Below are positions 8,990 to 17,152 of a DNA stretch of 47,943 nucleotides, piece by piece. Each line of letters starts with the position of its first letter. Position 1 is the first letter of the stretch. Both the position numbers and the translations under genes were made by a program. This DNA is from an uncultured Lachnospiraceae bacterium (GTDB lineage: Bacteria > Bacillota > Clostridia > Lachnospirales > Lachnospiraceae). Below the pieces are notes generated by a model. It did not search any database. It had not been told where the DNA came from and saw only the letters and a list, made by a program, of their open reading frames with translations. The DNA lies in contig CANQNE010000019.1 of NCBI GenBank assembly GCA_947625135.1, positions 1 to 47,943 of the forward strand, written 5' to 3'.

Positions 8990-9835
8990 TCAGGAATTTT
9001 GATTTTTCAGCATAAAATCAAAATATCGCTCCACCAGATCAATATCTGTATGCTGATAGAGCATTCTGGCGCCCACCACGTCCTCGATCTCATTCAGCAC
9101 GGGACATCCGTTATGAAACATCAGATCAATGCCCGCAAGTCCGAATTCAAACTGCGCCGCGATCCGTTCCACAAGCCTTCGCTCTCCCTCATTCAGCTTG
9201 TAGACGGAGGCTTTTCCGCCAAGGGAATAATTGCTGCGAAAATCGTTCTGGGATTCCCTCAGCATGGCGGCGACGATCTCCTTTCCTATTACATAGACGC
9301 GCAGATCCCTGCCCGGATCGGAAACCAGCTTCTGCACTACCACATCATGGGAAGCAATTTCAGCGCAGGCTCTCTCATATTCCTCTCTGTCATGAACAAG
9401 GAATACCTCACTGCCGCCGTGGCCATTGCAGGATTTTACCACTACAGGATAGGCAAAGCAGTCCCGGTAATCTTCTTTTTTGCAGAAACAGCTGTCCGGC
9501 ATGGGAATTCCTTTTCCCGCCAGATATTGATAAGTTCTGGCCTTGTCATTGCAGACCTCCGTCACAAAGGAATTATTGAACACCCGTACCCCTGCCTGCT
9601 CCAGATGTCTGGAGATCATGGCGTTACGGCTCCTGCATACAGCAAAATCAGGCAGCGGGGCCGGCGCGCCTTCATAAAGGACTTCCGGGTTTCCCTCTCT
9701 GGTGATCAGCGTCAGCTCATGGGTCAATATCAGCCGGAAGGATATGCCTCTGCGCCTGCAGGCCTGCTCATAAAATTTGATATATGCCATATTTTTTTCG
9801 GCGTCAGCCGGATTGTACAACAGCCAGAAATTCAT
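8990..9835 (-). CDS. RimK-like ATP-grasp ligase (second of tandem pair)
   Basis: ATP-grasp enzymes of this type join a carboxylate, activated as acyl phosphate, to an amine. The 281-residue product starts MNFWLLYNP at 9835, preceded by AAAGGAA; an alternative ATG lies at 9853. The ATP-grasp core is visible as SYPVVVKSCNGHGGSEV-like residues with the ATP-binding lysine, then QKLVSDPGRDLRVYVIG and AGIDLMFHNG. The final metal motif reads NEIEDVVGARML. Most relatives, including the gene next door, have Glu-x-Asn there, so this copy has Glu-x-Glu and its metal site may differ. It follows the first ligase by 22 bp and is surely co-transcribed. Substrate unknown; peptide, cofactor or cell-envelope precursors are all possible. 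Confidence 0.8.
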   Translation of the reverse strand: MNFWLLYNPADAEKNMAYIKFYEQACRRRGISFRLILTHELTLITREGNPEVLYEGAPAPLPDFAVCRSRNAMISRHLEQAGVRVFNNSFVTEVCNDKARTYQYLAGKGIPMPDSCFCKKEDYRDCFAYPVVVKSCNGHGGSEVFLVHDREEYERACAEIASHDVVVQKLVSDPGRDLRVYVIGKEIVAAMLRESQNDFRSNYSLGGKASVYKLNEGERRLVERIAAQFEFGLAGIDLMFHNGCPVLNEIEDVVGARMLYQHTDIDLVERYFDFMLKNQNS

Positions 9836-9857
9836 AAGTCTGTTCCTTTCCATTTTT

Positions 9858-10748
9858 TCAGCATCCTTGTCCCAGCCTGCTCCGGATGTGTGCGAAAATA
9901 GATTCACCCACATCGATTCCCGTACAGTCAAAAATATTTTTCACATGGGCATTGGAGTTGACTTCGCACAAAACAGGCCTTTCGTCTTCCCCAAAGAGCA
10001 GATCCACCCCGGCAAAATCTAATTTCAGCATCCGGCAGGCCTTTTGCGCAAGGGCAATCTGTTCCGGCGTGGGAGTATACGGCCGCATACTGCCTCCGTT
10101 CGTCACATTTGCCCGGAAATCGCCGGGGTTGCAGCGCAGCATTGCCGCCACCGGTTCCTCTCCTACCATGTTGATGCGCACATCCCTGCCGGTGCTTGTC
10201 CGGATATATTTCTGAAAAATCATCGGCTTCCCTCCGATGGTTTCCAGAAGGCGGCGCGCTTCGGCACGGTCATGGATCAGATAAACCTGTGCGCCAAAGG
10301 AGCCGAAACATTCTTTTATCACAAAGGGATAGGAAAGCCGTTCCTCCGCTTCGCTGAGAAATTCCGTGTTTGTGTAACCCACATTTGCAAAGGTCATCGG
10401 CGCTCGGATCGTATCCGGCATGGGAATGTTCCCTGCGCTTAAGATCCGGTGCGTCCGGCTTTTGTCATCGCAGGCAGCGATGGCTTCCGCACAGTTAAAG
10501 ACCGGAATGTGGAGAGCCTCAAAGGCGGAGGCCAGTTCCACGTCCTTATCCCAGAACAGGATAAAATCCGGCCGTTCCTCCATGCCCTCCAGCGTCATGC
10601 CAGTTTCTCCGTAACGGATCAGAAACCGGTCGTTTCCGAATACCTTTAACCGGATCCCCTGTTTCTTTGACGCGTTTCTCATCCATGCGCTCATTTCGCT
10701 GAATTTCCCTGTTCTCAGAAATCCGTTTTCGATCATCCATCCCTGCAT
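9858..10748 (-). CDS. RimK-like ATP-grasp ligase (first of tandem pair)
   Basis: The 296-residue product starts at MQGWMIENGF (10748), where AAAGGA gives a good ribosome site; an ATG at 10769 adds seven residues without one. The N-terminal pre-ATP-grasp domain is followed by SYPFVIKECFGSFGAQVYLI (lysine and glycine-rich ATP contact), then QKYIRTSTGRDVRINMVG, and FAGVDLLFGEDERPVLCEVN. The last carries the canonical Glu-x-Asn magnesium motif, continuing SNAHVKNIF. That C-terminal block closely resembles RimK-type glutamate ligases. The pair is divergent from a GT-C membrane protein and an ABC exporter, with overlapping promoter regions, so shared control is possible. The substrate cannot be read from the sequence. 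Confidence 0.85.
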   Translation of the reverse strand: MQGWMIENGFLRTGKFSEMSAWMRNASKKQGIRLKVFGNDRFLIRYGETGMTLEGMEERPDFILFWDKDVELASAFEALHIPVFNCAEAIAACDDKSRTHRILSAGNIPMPDTIRAPMTFANVGYTNTEFLSEAEERLSYPFVIKECFGSFGAQVYLIHDRAEARRLLETIGGKPMIFQKYIRTSTGRDVRINMVGEEPVAAMLRCNPGDFRANVTNGGSMRPYTPTPEQIALAQKACRMLKLDFAGVDLLFGEDERPVLCEVNSNAHVKNIFDCTGIDVGESIFAHIRSRLGQGC

Positions 10749-10828
10749 GTTGTATTCCTTTCTGCTCATGCCGCGTCAAAGACCGTCTGACCCGCCTCTG
10801 ATTTGCCGCCGTTTTTTCTTCTTTTGCC

Positions 10829-10837
10829 ATTATATCA
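10829..10837 (-). promoter_or_regulatory. Extended -10 promoter of the ATP-grasp pair
   Basis: Minus-strand TGATATAAT is a good extended -10 element. No clear -35 is present. It lies about 80 bp before the first ligase and overlaps the region upstream of the plus-strand promoter at 10853. Confidence 0.55.
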
Positions 10838-10852
10838 CAAAACAGGCCATTC

Positions 10853-10881
10853 TTGACAACTTTTCTTTTCTAAGCTAATAT
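10853..10881 (+). promoter_or_regulatory. Promoter of the glycosyltransferase-ABC exporter pair
   Basis: TTGACA, a 17-bp spacer and TAATAT: near-consensus sigma-A promoter reading toward 11019. It is back to back with the minus-strand promoter at 10829-10837. Confidence 0.8.
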
Positions 10882-10937
10882 TGTTCTTGGGTTGTGAGGG
10901 GATCAAGTACCATGTTACTTTGTTTGGCGATTTGTAT

Positions 10938-11003
10938 GGAGCGTTCCAAATTGCCTGATGGCAGGGCGCAAAAGTTTCTCCCCGCCCATCGCGTAAACGC
11001 TCC
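10938..11003 (+). other. Structured 5' leader before the membrane glycosyltransferase
   Basis: An 8-bp outer helix pairs GGAGCGTT (10938-10945) with AACGCTCC (10996-11003). Inside it, GAT plus GGGCG (10957-10968) pair with CGCCC plus ATC (10983-10990), with a small bulge. The structure ends about 6 bases before the GGAG ribosome site. There is no T tract, so it is not an intrinsic terminator. I do not recognise a known riboswitch class. Confidence 0.5.
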
Positions 11004-11018
11004 GGAATGGAGATCATT

Positions 11019-12656
11019 ATGAAAAAATTTGCACGCTATCCTTTTTATGCCCTTTGCTGCTTTTTCCTTCTCAGTTCCTTCTCGGTGATCAGACAGCTTG
11101 TCTCCCGAATGGGGGCAGAACTGATGAAGGTATATACATGGGACACACCCATCTACTTTGCCGTGGGACGGGGCCTGTTAAACGGCATCAAGCCCTATTC
11201 CGGGCTTTTTGAAACAAAACCGCCCGGCATTTTCTTTTTGACTGCGATCTCCTTATCCATAAACGGAGATACGGATTTCTGCAATATCATAAGTTTCCTT
11301 TGTCTGTTTATCCTGACGGCGGCGCCGGTTCTTTTGACAATGCTTCTGCTGCGGAAAAAGAATATTCAGTTTTCTACCCGCCTTCTGCTGGCTGTCTGCG
11401 CCGGAATGACCGGTATTCTGCTCATGCTCTATACGCAGCTGCGCAGCGGCAACATTCAGGTAGAAGCTTACGGATGCGGTTTTTTGGTCTTATATCTGAT
11501 GGTCATTGCGTTGATGGACACTGAAAAGGCCAGGCCTTATTCCCCTTCCCTTTTTCTGGCGGCGTTTTTTGTGATGATGGCGGTCATGTTCAAAGAACCT
11601 TTTCTTCTTGTGGCGGTCGCCTCTGCTTTACTGTTCATCCATTCATTCAGGGATTTTCTGTACCGGCTTTTGCTGCCCCTTCTTTACGGCGGCGCAATGG
11701 GGATTTTTCTGATGCTCTTTACCGGTACGCTGATCCCGTATCTTACCAATTATCTGCCTTATATGACCGGAAGCCATGTATCTATCTATGGCTCTCCTTT
11801 TCAAAGGGCACTGCAGATCAACCTCCTGTTAGACAACTGCGGCAATTTCTCCGCACTTCTTCAGGGCGTTCTTCTGCTCCTGTTTGCGGCGGCCGTTTTT
11901 GTGAACCTGTCTTCCGCAAGAAAAGAAACGCTCACCGGCGGACATATCTCCCCGGGCATCGTATTTCGTATCATCAAGTTCCCGCTGATGCTTTATCTGG
12001 TTTCTTTTGCTGTCGGACTCGGCGGGCAGTATTATAATCATCATTACGTTTTTGCGGTTCCCTTTTATATGGCGCTGCTGTTCTGCCTGCTGAAATTTCT
12101 GTCAGAGGCGTTGGAAAAACGCCCTGCCGCCAAACCTCTCGAAGAACCGTCAGCCGCTGTTTTTGACAATGACCAGAAACAACATTTTCGTATCCTGCTT
12201 CCGGATCTGATCGCGCTCCTTGCACTGATGTCCTGCACCGCCATGTTTTTGCTGCCGGATTACCAGCCGGATCCCACTATGTTGGGTGACAATGACAAGA
12301 TGCGCACAGAAGCGGCTTATGTTGACAACATGCTTGATTTTCTTGGGGAAGACCATTATCAGTTTTTGGGATTTAACGGGAACTGTTTCTACGGCCTGAC
12401 AGAACATTCGCCGCTGGGCCCCGTATTTTTTCAGGATCCCAATACACTGCAGGACAGCAGCGATGACAACTGGTTTGCCCGGAATCTGCGGAAACAGCTA
12501 AAAGAAACGAATATTCTGATCGTACAAAAGGTGGATGCCGGCGCTATGACCGATTATATCAATAATACCATTGCGGAAGATTTTACGGCGGAACTGCCGG
12601 AAGGGATTCCCGAACCGCCGTCAAATTTCGGTTATCAGCTTTATTTCAGAAAATAA
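11019..12656 (+). CDS. GT-C fold membrane glycosyltransferase-like protein
   Basis: The 545-residue product is a polytopic membrane protein with about 10-12 hydrophobic segments. Near the N-terminus it has YTWDTPIYFAVGRGLLNG followed by GLFETKPPGIFF. The Lys-Pro-Pro-Gly signature after the first extracellular loop is typical of the PMT/ArnT-like GT-C family, which moves sugars from polyprenyl-phosphate carriers onto acceptors outside the membrane. A soluble C-terminal portion (about residue 430 on) ends the protein. The start at 11019 has GGAG six bases upstream; the ATG at 11007 lacks this. It is 18 bp ahead of an ABC exporter and probably co-transcribed, which suggests envelope glycan or lipid work. 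Exact donor and acceptor are unknown. Confidence 0.7.
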   Translation: MKKFARYPFYALCCFFLLSSFSVIRQLVSRMGAELMKVYTWDTPIYFAVGRGLLNGIKPYSGLFETKPPGIFFLTAISLSINGDTDFCNIISFLCLFILTAAPVLLTMLLLRKKNIQFSTRLLLAVCAGMTGILLMLYTQLRSGNIQVEAYGCGFLVLYLMVIALMDTEKARPYSPSLFLAAFFVMMAVMFKEPFLLVAVASALLFIHSFRDFLYRLLLPLLYGGAMGIFLMLFTGTLIPYLTNYLPYMTGSHVSIYGSPFQRALQINLLLDNCGNFSALLQGVLLLLFAAAVFVNLSSARKETLTGGHISPGIVFRIIKFPLMLYLVSFAVGLGGQYYNHHYVFAVPFYMALLFCLLKFLSEALEKRPAAKPLEEPSAAVFDNDQKQHFRILLPDLIALLALMSCTAMFLLPDYQPDPTMLGDNDKMRTEAAYVDNMLDFLGEDHYQFLGFNGNCFYGLTEHSPLGPVFFQDPNTLQDSSDDNWFARNLRKQLKETNILIVQKVDAGAMTDYINNTIAEDFTAELPEGIPEPPSNFGYQLYFRK

Positions 12657-12674
12657 TGATAAATGGAGTTCAAA

Positions 12675-14417
12675 ATGAATTCGCAGCGATTTAAACGAGG
12701 TTATGTTCCTATTTTTTTATCTTATTACAAGCCCCATTTCAAGCTTTTCCTTCTGGATATGGCCTGCGCCCTCGGCATAGCCGTCGTGGACCTTGCCTTT
12801 CCCTATTCCTCAAGAAAAGCTTTAAATGAACTGCTCCCACAAACTCTGTACGGCGCGTTTTTTACGGTCATGGGCATCCTGCTCGCCGCATACGCCCTTC
12901 GCGCCGGGATGCAGTTTATCGTCACCTATCTCGGACACATGATGGGCGTACGGATCGAGGCGGATATCCGGCAGGATCTGTTCCATCACATGCAGGATCT
13001 TTCTTTTTCATTCTATGACAAAAACCGGACCGGACAGCTGATGAGCCGAGTAACGAACGATCTGTTTGAGATCACGGAGCTTGCCCACCACGGTCCTGAA
13101 GACCTGTTCATCTCTCTTGTGACACTATGCGGCGCCTTTATCCTGATGTTTACCATCCGCTGGCAGCTTGCGCTGGTCGTGTTTGCCGTAGTTCCTATTT
13201 TTGTAGTGTTTACAGTGATCCAGAGACGGCGGATGGTAAAGGCCTCCCTGCAGGTAAAGCAGAACATGGCCGGCATCAACAACGAACTGGAATCCGCCAT
13301 TTCCGGCATGCGCACGGCAAAAGCCTTTAACAACGAGGAGCAGGAGGACCGGAAATTTACACATTCCAACGATCTGTTTAAGGAAGCAAAGCGGGATTAT
13401 TATAAGGCAATGGCAGTCTATAACGCTGGTCTGGAATTTGCACTTCCCGTGATGAACGTACTGACCATCGCCGCCGGCGGCGTTTTTATTATGAAAGGCC
13501 AGATGGATTTTGTGGATCTGGTAACTTTTTCCCTGTATATTTCTACTTTTCTGACGCCTGTGCGGAAGCTTGCGGCCTTTGTGGAACAGTTTTTAAACGG
13601 TATGGCGGGATTTAAACGGTTTGTGGAACTGATGCGGGAGGAGCCTGCTATCAAAGATCTGCCCGGCGCAAAAAAAATGAAAACCGCAGAAGGGGATATC
13701 CTGATCGACGATGTATCCTTTGCCTATGACGACGGGATACCGGTTCTGGATCACGTATCGATCCATATTCCAAAGGGTGAGACGGTTGCGGTTGTTGGGC
13801 CCTCCGGCGGAGGAAAATCCACCCTCTGCCAGCTTATCCCCCGGTTTTACGATGTGACCGGCGGACGGATCCTCATTGACGGCATTGATGTGCGGGATGT
13901 GACACAGCATTCCCTGCGCAAAAACATCGGCATCGTGCAGCAGGACGTGTTTCTGTTTGCCGGTACGGTCATGGACAACATCCGTTACGGCAGACCGGAC
14001 GCATCGGAGCCGGAAATTATAGAAGCGGCCCATCGGGCGGAAATTTACGATGATATCATGGCTATGCCGGACGGCTTCCAGACCTATGTGGGCGAACGGG
14101 GCGTCATGCTCTCCGGCGGCCAGAAGCAGCGGATCTCCATCGCGCGGATCTTTCTGAAAAATCCGTCCATTCTCATACTGGACGAGGCAACTTCAGCCTT
14201 GGATACCGTCACCGAAAGCCGGATCCAGTCCTCCTTTGACGAACTGGCAAAGGGCCGCACCACGCTGATCATCGCTCACCGGCTGTCAACCATCCGGAAC
14301 GCGAACCGTATTGTGGTGATCGATGACAATCATATTGCGGAGGAAGGTACCCATGAGGAGTTGATTCAAAAAGGCGGGGAATACGCCAATTTATATCATG
14401 CGCAGCGTGGCGCGTGA
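12675..14417 (+). CDS. ABC exporter, fused membrane and ATPase domains
   Basis: The 580-residue half-transporter has an N-terminal six-helix exporter domain (about 15-310) with the type IV exporter segment YDKNRTGQLMSRVTNDL. The nucleotide-binding domain follows (about 335-575). Visible motifs are Walker A GPSGGGKST, the Q-loop IGIVQQDVFLF, the signature LSGGQKQR, Walker B ILILDEAT and the H-loop IIAHRLST. It is complete and likely works as a homodimer in the MsbA/BmrA style. The start at MNSQ (12675) has GGAG six bases upstream. Its substrate is unknown; the partner gene suggests an envelope lipid or glycan, but multidrug-type exporters look the same. Confidence 0.9.
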   Translation: MNSQRFKRGYVPIFLSYYKPHFKLFLLDMACALGIAVVDLAFPYSSRKALNELLPQTLYGAFFTVMGILLAAYALRAGMQFIVTYLGHMMGVRIEADIRQDLFHHMQDLSFSFYDKNRTGQLMSRVTNDLFEITELAHHGPEDLFISLVTLCGAFILMFTIRWQLALVVFAVVPIFVVFTVIQRRRMVKASLQVKQNMAGINNELESAISGMRTAKAFNNEEQEDRKFTHSNDLFKEAKRDYYKAMAVYNAGLEFALPVMNVLTIAAGGVFIMKGQMDFVDLVTFSLYISTFLTPVRKLAAFVEQFLNGMAGFKRFVELMREEPAIKDLPGAKKMKTAEGDILIDDVSFAYDDGIPVLDHVSIHIPKGETVAVVGPSGGGKSTLCQLIPRFYDVTGGRILIDGIDVRDVTQHSLRKNIGIVQQDVFLFAGTVMDNIRYGRPDASEPEIIEAAHRAEIYDDIMAMPDGFQTYVGERGVMLSGGQKQRISIARIFLKNPSILILDEATSALDTVTESRIQSSFDELAKGRTTLIIAHRLSTIRNANRIVVIDDNHIAEEGTHEELIQKGGEYANLYHAQRGA

Positions 14418-14491
14418 TTTCTGTTATGTCAAGCGCAGTCGTAAAATGTCCTGTTTTGGACGTAAACAGGCAGAACCATCACTTGAAAATA

Positions 14492-14500
14492 TGGTATAAT
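14492..14500 (+). promoter_or_regulatory. Extended -10 promoter
   Basis: TGGTATAAT is an excellent extended -10 element without a clear -35. It is followed by a leader hairpin in which GGTTT (14509-14513) and GCTG pair with CAGC and AAACC (up to 14544). This supports real transcription through the small ORF at 14563. Confidence 0.6.
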
Positions 14501-14562
14501 AACCAGTAGGTTTGTAGTAGCTGTATTTTAGGGAGCAGCAAACCGAAAAGTGTTATGGAACA

Positions 14563-14898
14563 ATGAGGATAGTGGGAAAAATCACCCGGATGTGCCGGTT
14601 TTCCCACGGCTGTTTGTGTGGGGCGTCTCAAACAGTCCTGATGGCGATGAGATTTTCTCTCATCACCCCGCTGCGCAAACTATCAGCTATGTTGACGTTG
14701 ATGCACAAACATATCAAGATCATGGGTCTGATCGTATTCTTTGTTTCACTCTTTTTTAGCCTGTATATGACAGATATATTCGGTCTGAAATCAATAATGG
14801 GCATTATACAGGCAGCTTGCACGGATATTATCCCGCTTTTATTCTGGATTGCTGCATTTGGTCAGGATAAATTGGATCGGGAAGCAGGAAATAATTGA
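14563..14898 (+). CDS. Possible small membrane protein
   Basis: The 111-codon ORF encodes a basic N-terminal half and two hydrophobic stretches in the second half. One begins IMGLIVFFVSLFFSLYMTDIF; the next covers SIMGIIQAACTDIIPLLFWI. It ends in DKLDREAGNN. An extended -10 promoter and leader hairpin precede it, but the ribosome site is poor (GGAA at 3-base spacing). The N-terminal 40 residues do not look like a normal protein start, so translation may begin at an internal Met. I do not recognise a family; it could also be a decayed gene. Confidence 0.4.
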   Translation: MRIVGKITRMCRFSHGCLCGASQTVLMAMRFSLITPLRKLSAMLTLMHKHIKIMGLIVFFVSLFFSLYMTDIFGLKSIMGIIQAACTDIIPLLFWIAAFGQDKLDREAGNN

Positions 14899-14925
14899 TA
14901 AATCATACATAAAAGCCCCAGAAGA

Positions 14926-14962
14926 TGCCGCTCGATCATCAAAATCAGATGATCCTGCGGCA
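14926..14962 (+). repeat. Long inverted repeat downstream of the small ORF
   Basis: TGCCGC then GATCATC pair with GATGATC then GCGGCA, around a 7-nt loop and one 2x2 mismatch. No T tract follows in either direction, so it is not a standard terminator. It lies 20 bp before the strong terminator at 14982-15027. Confidence 0.65.
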
Positions 14963-14981
14963 CCTTCGCTCATGATAACTC

Positions 14982-15027
14982 AAAAATCCGGAGACCTCTC
15001 TGATTCCAGAAGGTTCCCCGGATTTTT
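14982..15027. terminator. Bidirectional terminator between the plus-strand unit and tpiA
   Basis: AAAAATCCGG (14982-14991) pairs with CCGGATTTTT (15018-15027), with further pairing inside. A/T tracts at both ends allow it to stop transcripts from the plus strand and from the gap-pgk-tpiA operon. Confidence 0.85.
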
Positions 15028-15054
15028 GGCGTACTTTAATAGATAGTTATCTTT

Positions 15055-15804
15055 TTACTTATAGTTGACGATCTTTCCAAAATCAGCCTTCAGGGACGCA
15101 CCGCCCACAAGGCCGCCGTCGATGTCCGGCATCGCAAACAGCTCCGCCGCGTTGCCTGCGTTTACGGAACCGCCGTACTGGATGCGGATCGCATCGGCAG
15201 TTGCTTCGTCATAGATCTCAGCGATACACTCTCGGATTCCCTTGCAGACTTCCTCTGCCTGCTGGCTGGTGGCAGTCTTGCCGGTACCGATGGCCCAGAT
15301 CGGCTCATAAGCGATCACCATGGTCTTTGCCTGATCCGCCGTTACATTCTGAAGACCGATCTTCACCTGCATACGGATCCAGTCCATTGTAATGCCCTGC
15401 TCTCTCTGCTCAAGAGATTCTCCGCAGCACATGATGGGCGTGAGACCATGCTCCAGCGCTTTTAACACCTTCTTATTGATGTCGGCGTCTGTCTCCTTAA
15501 AATATTCCCTTCTCTCGGAATGTCCGAGGATCACATATTTTACGCCTGCGTCCACAAGCATTGCGGGAGCAACCTCGCCCGTATAAGCGCCGCTTTCCTC
15601 ATAGTACATATTTTCCGCGGCAACCGCGATATTGGTGCCCTTACAGGCTTCCACAACCGGTACGATGTCAATGGCGGGCACGCCAAATACAACGTCCGCT
15701 TCGTCAGTCACTACAAGCGGCTTCAATTCGTTTACAAGGGCAACCGCCTCGCTGGGCGTCTTGTTCATCTTCCAGTTGCCGGCGATAATCTTTCTTCTTG
15801 CCAT
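15055..15804 (-). CDS. tpiA: Triosephosphate isomerase
   Basis: Tpi interconverts dihydroxyacetone phosphate and glyceraldehyde 3-phosphate. The 249-residue protein has all catalytic residues: K12 in GNWKMNK, H95 in ILGHSERR and E167 in [11 protein letters not shown]. The phosphate-binding IQYGGSVN and GLVGGASL segments close the barrel. It is the last gene of the gap-pgk-tpiA operon, 54 bp after pgk, and is followed by a strong bidirectional terminator. Confidence 0.97.
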   Translation of the reverse strand: MARRKIIAGNWKMNKTPSEAVALVNELKPLVVTDEADVVFGVPAIDIVPVVEACKGTNIAVAAENMYYEESGAYTGEVAPAMLVDAGVKYVILGHSERREYFKETDADINKKVLKALEHGLTPIMCCGESLEQREQGITMDWIRMQVKIGLQNVTADQAKTMVIAYEPIWAIGTGKTATSQQAEEVCKGIRECIAEIYDEATADAIRIQYGGSVNAGNAAELFAMPDIDGGLVGGASLKADFGKIVNYK

Positions 15805-15858
15805 AGTCTTTATCCTTTCTCAATTCTATATTTTCAGAAATAAATGCTCTGCAGCAGA

Positions 15859-17064
15859 TTATTTTTCATCAGCCGCCACAACGCCGGGAAGATCCTTGCC
15901 TTCAAGGAATTCCAGAGAAGCGCCGCCGCCTGTGGAAATATGGGTCATCTTGTCGCCGAAGCCAAGCTGATTGACCGCCGCCGCGCTGTCGCCGCCGCCG
16001 ATGATGGTGGTTGCGTCTGTCTCAGCCAGTGCCTTTGCCACCGCAATGGTGCCTGCGGCAAGAATGGGATTTTCAAATACGCCCATAGGGCCGTTCCATA
16101 CAACGGTTTTTGCAGTCTTTACCGCATCCGCAAACAGCTCTGCCGTCTTCGGTCCGATATCCAGCCCCATCATATCTGCGGGAATGGAATCGGATGCAAC
16201 ATAAGAAATCTCGATCTTTGCATCAATGGGATCCGGGAATTCTTTTGTGATCGTTGTATCTACAGGAAGCAGGAGCTTCTTGCCGAGGCTTTCCGCTTTC
16301 TCGATCATCTTTTTGCAGTAGTCGATCTTCTCATCGTCAACAAGGGAAGTGCCAACCTCATAGCCTTTTGCCTTCAGGAAGGTGTAAGCCATGCCGCCGC
16401 CGATGATCAGCGTATCACATTTCTCCAGCAGATTGGAGATTACATTCAGCTTGTCCGCCACCTTTGCGCCGCCCAGAATGGCAACAAAAGGTCTTACCGG
16501 ATTATTCACCGCATTGCCCAGGAAATCGATCTCCTTCTGCATCAGGTAACCAACTGCCGCCGTATCTACAAGCTCCGCTACACCTACGTTGGAGCAGTGG
16601 GCTCTGTGTGCGGTTCCAAAAGCGTCGTTTACAAAGATATCTGCCAGTGAAGCAAGATCCTTGCTGAATGATTCGCCGTTCTTTGTCTCCTCTGCACGGT
16701 ATCTGGTGTTTTCAAGAAGAATGACGTCACCGTCCTGCATTGCCGCAACAGCCGCCTTTGCATTGGGCCCTACCACTTCGGGATCAGCCGCAAATTTTAC
16801 TTCCTGTCCCAGAAGCTGGGAAAGACGCTTTGCTACAGGGGCAAGGGAAAGTGAGGGTACCGCCTCTCCCTTGGGCTTGCCAAGATGAGAGCAGAGGATC
16901 ACCTTTGCGCCGTCGGCAACCAGTTTCTTGATGGTGGGAAGCGCTGCAACCAGACGATTCTCGTCTGTGATCACGCCGTCCTTTAAAGGTACATTAAAGT
17001 CGCATCTGCAAAGCACTTTTTTGCCCTTTACCTGAATATCGTCTACAGATTTTTTATTCAACAT
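15859..17064 (-). CDS. pgk: Phosphoglycerate kinase
   Basis: Pgk makes ATP from 1,3-bisphosphoglycerate in lower glycolysis. The 401-residue monomeric enzyme has the N-terminal substrate domain with [11 protein letters not shown] and [10 protein letters not shown], then [12 protein letters not shown]. The nucleotide domain has [25 protein letters not shown] and [11 protein letters not shown]. It lies between gap and tpiA. An intrinsic terminator sits in the 88-bp gap after gap, so pgk may receive less transcript than gap. No separate promoter is obvious. Confidence 0.97.
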   Translation of the reverse strand: MLNKKSVDDIQVKGKKVLCRCDFNVPLKDGVITDENRLVAALPTIKKLVADGAKVILCSHLGKPKGEAVPSLSLAPVAKRLSQLLGQEVKFAADPEVVGPNAKAAVAAMQDGDVILLENTRYRAEETKNGESFSKDLASLADIFVNDAFGTAHRAHCSNVGVAELVDTAAVGYLMQKEIDFLGNAVNNPVRPFVAILGGAKVADKLNVISNLLEKCDTLIIGGGMAYTFLKAKGYEVGTSLVDDEKIDYCKKMIEKAESLGKKLLLPVDTTITKEFPDPIDAKIEISYVASDSIPADMMGLDIGPKTAELFADAVKTAKTVVWNGPMGVFENPILAAGTIAVAKALAETDATTIIGGGDSAAAVNQLGFGDKMTHISTGGGASLEFLEGKDLPGVVAADEK

Positions 17065-17095
17065 TGATAAATTCCTCCTTTATGTGATAGACCGG

Positions 17096-17127
17096 AATAA
17101 AAGGGGCCCGGCCCTCCGGCCGGACCC
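17096..17127 (-). terminator. Intrinsic terminator or attenuator between gap and pgk
   Basis: On the minus strand a 10-bp GC-rich stem (GGGTCCGGCC with GGCCGGGCCC, one wobble) around a GGAG loop is followed by CTTTTATT. It should end part of the gap transcripts before pgk. Confidence 0.75.
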
Positions 17128-17152
17128 ATGAGTATCCTATCGGTTATCCTGA

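Noticed and set aside
8507-9901. 464-codon plus-strand frame opposite gpmI and the ATP-grasp gene
   Set aside because: It spans the opposite-strand gpmI promoter and parts of two conserved genes; no recognisable domain.
14550-14759. 69-codon frame overlapping the small membrane ORF
   Set aside because: No ribosome site or hydrophobic or domain pattern; the overlapping 14563 frame has membrane helices and is the better candidate.
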